DNA of 64,000 bases, from contig NZ_JANXWG010000105.1 of the NCBI RefSeq assembly GCF_025351285.1, positions 39,679 through 103,678 on the forward strand, written 5' to 3'. Shown here in pieces: positions 62,536 through 64,000 of the stretch (positions are counted from its first letter, which is position 1; each line of letters begins with the position of its first letter). Position numbers and translations under genes: made by a program. This DNA comes from Novosphingobium sp. (GTDB taxonomy: Bacteria > Pseudomonadota > Alphaproteobacteria > Sphingomonadales > Sphingomonadaceae). The notes beneath the pieces were generated by a model. It saw only the letters and a list, made by a program, of their open reading frames with translations, was not told where the DNA came from and made no database searches.

Positions 62536-64000
62536 CAGCCGCTGATTTCGGCCATCGGCACAGCGGGGCGGGCGCGCAGTTCGGTCTTCAGCACTTTGCC
62601 ATTGGCGTTGCGCGGCAGCACGTCGACCAGCCCCAGGCTGCGCGGGATCTTGTAGCTGGCGATGCGGTCACGGCAGAAGCCGGCTAGCTCGGACGCGGTC
62701 AGGTGGTGCCCTTCGCGCAGCACGAGCACCGCGTGCAATCGCTCGCCCCACACGTCGTCGGGCAAGCCGATCACCGCCACGTCGGCCACCGCCGGGTGGG
62801 TGAACAGCACTTCCTCGATCTCGCGAGGGTAGATGTTGACCCCGCCCGAGATGACCATGTCCTTTTTGCGATCGACGATATAGAGGAAACCCTCGTTGTC
62901 GCGCTGGGCCATATCGCCGACCGAGACCCAGCCATCGCGGATGGCGCGCGCGTCCTCGTCGGGCCGGTTCCAGTAGCCGTTGAACAGCAGCGGCGATCGC
63001 GCCCACAGCTCGCCCACTTCGTCCGGATCGCAGATCGAACCGTCCTCGCGGCGCACTTGCGCTTCGCAATGCGGGAACGGCGTGCCCACGCAGCGCTGCT
63101 TGCGCAATTGGTCGGCGGGGCGGAGATTGCAGACCAGCCCGGTTTCGGTCGCGGCGTAAAGCTCATGCAGCACGGTTTCACCGAAGTAGGGGATGATCTT
63201 CTCCTTCAACGCCTGCGGCAGCGGCGCGGCATTGGCGAGGATCGAGCGGATCGGCGGGCGGCTGTAACGGTCGAGCACTTCGGGCGGCAGCGCGAAGATC
63301 ATCTGGAAGTGCGTGGGCACCATGAACAGCCCGGTGATTCCGCCGAACTTGAGCCGTTCGAGCACGGTCTCGGCATCGAACTTGTCGAGGATCTCGATCG
63401 ATCCCCCCGCAGCCAGGATCCCGGTGGGAAAGCCCAGCCCGCCCCCGTGGTTCATCGGGGTCATCGCCAGAAAGCGGTCGTCGGGTCCGAAACAGCCGAA
63501 CTCGGCTGCGCAAATCAGCCCCACGAGCATCCGTGAACGGTGCGAGAGGATCACGCCCTTGGGCTGGCCGGTGGTGCCCGAGGTGTAGGGGATCGTCCAG
63601 GCGTCCCATTCGTCGATGCGCGGACGCACGGGCGGTGCCGGCGCGTCGGCGAGCAGCGCTTCGTAGTCGGCGCCAAACTCGACGAGCCGGTAGTGCGCGA
63701 TATCCGGACCGAGCGCCTCCTCGACCAATGCGCGCGAGGGGGTATCGACGAACACCAAGCGCGCGCCGCAATCGTCGAGCGTCTGGCGCACTTCGCCGGG
63801 CGCAAGCCGCGGATTGATCGTCGCAATCGCCGCGCCGGCATCGGGCAGGCCGGCGACGACCTCGACGAATTCGCTGCAATTGCGCGCGACTATCGCCGCG
63901 ACATCGCCCTTTGCGATATCGAGCGTCGCGATGGCGCCATCGCGCAATTTACCGGCGCGCGCGGCCAACTGCGCCGCGGTCACGCGCTTCTCGCCGTAGA
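62535..64000 (-). CDS. AMP-dependent acyl-CoA ligase (N-terminus beyond window)
   Basis: The frame continues through the window edge: upstream of the GTG at 63983 it reads YGEKR, the usual TYGE element of the family, so the gene is cut by the window. Motifs present are the P-loop TIPYTSGTTGQPKGVILSHRS, YAATETG, the SVGDMAQRDNEGFLYIVDRKKDMVISGGVNIYPREIEEVL hinge region and the catalytic lysine in NANGKVLKTELR. It activates a fatty or aromatic carboxylate as CoA thioester. It is coupled to the MFS gene. Confidence 0.9.
   Translation of the reverse strand, partial: YGEKRVTAAQLAARAGKLRDGAIATLDIAKGDVAAIVARNCSEFVEVVAGLPDAGAAIATINPRLAPGEVRQTLDDCGARLVFVDTPSRALVEEALGPDIAHYRLVEFGADYEALLADAPAPPVRPRIDEWDAWTIPYTSGTTGQPKGVILSHRSRMLVGLICAAEFGCFGPDDRFLAMTPMNHGGGLGFPTGILAAGGSIEILDKFDAETVLERLKFGGITGLFMVPTHFQMIFALPPEVLDRYSRPPIRSILANAAPLPQALKEKIIPYFGETVLHELYAATETGLVCNLRPADQLRKQRCVGTPFPHCEAQVRREDGSICDPDEVGELWARSPLLFNGYWNRPDEDARAIRDGWVSVGDMAQRDNEGFLYIVDRKKDMVISGGVNIYPREIEEVLFTHPAVADVAVIGLPDDVWGERLHAVLVLREGHHLTASELAGFCRDRIASYKIPRSLGLVDVLPRNANGKVLKTELRARPAVPMAEISG

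Noticed and set aside
1..64000. CRISPR arrays, rRNA genes and insertion sequences
   Set aside because: No regularly spaced repeats, rRNA sequence or transposase frames were seen.

Overview
The window is GC-rich chromosomal DNA from an alphaproteobacterium, most probably a sphingomonad (Sphingomonas/Novosphingobium group). The grounds are a bacterial serine palmitoyltransferase beside its dedicated acyl carrier protein, a Rhodobacter-type gene transfer agent (GTA) cluster in the shortened form I expect of sphingomonads, a DivK regulator, a one-cysteine alphaproteobacterial DksA, and a large TonB receptor. Assignments come from reading the translated sequence; no database search was run.

Region 1 (1-14,023, minus strand) is a nearly complete GTA structural operon. 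In transcription order it holds small and large terminase, portal, a DUF6127-like protein, prohead protease, HK97 capsid, head-tail adaptor, a very short protein in the g7 position, tail terminator, tail tube, two assembly chaperones, a short tape measure, a TIM-barrel/DUF2460 fusion, the DUF2163 hub, an NlpC/P60 peptidase, a short g15-type baseplate protein, and a DUF2793 protein cut by the window edge. I see no integrase, repressor or lysis genes, and reading frames overlap tightly. The glycosidase-like barrel that sits inside g15 in Rhodobacter is here joined to the DUF2460 protein.

Region 2 (14.2-30.6 kb) is housekeeping: a YqaA/DedA-type membrane protein, the sphingolipid genes acpR-spt followed by a His-rich exported TPR protein, a Pycsar-effector-like membrane protein, divK, a tightly coupled run DUF3572-HAD-RidA-GDPD-FemAB-like, dksA with a clear terminator, a PilZ protein, an orphan solute-binding lipoprotein, an SDHAF4-like protein, an RsmB-type methyltransferase, msrA, aguB, folK and tRNA-Lys(TTT).

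Region 3 (30.6-34.2 kb), directly behind the tRNA, shows decay: AT-richer filler, a formylglycine-generating-enzyme gene without its 5' part, a small Cro/C1-type regulator, and a GH3 beta-glucosidase with a one-base frameshift.

Region 4 (34.4-64.0 kb) is a dense catabolic block. One operon (41,489 to 36,221, minus) encodes acyl-CoA dehydrogenase, family III CoA-transferase, a LeuCD-type dehydratase and an isocitrate-lyase/PEP-mutase-type lyase, convergent with a Rieske oxygenase. An amidase with a small partner, an alpha/beta hydrolase, an MmgE/PrpD protein and a possible EthD-like protein follow. A TonB receptor and a long plus-strand operon come next: GPH-type transporter, tannase-family esterase, HbpS/GlcG-like protein, methyltransferase, hydantoinase/oxoprolinase HyuAB, an isochorismatase-fold amidohydrolase, and a double alpha/beta-hydrolase protein lacking a recognisable nucleophile. 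An acyl-CoA ligase/MFS pair closes the window. Together they look like uptake, ester/amide/lactam opening, CoA activation and C-C cleavage of an ester- and amide-bearing compound; the substrate is unknown.
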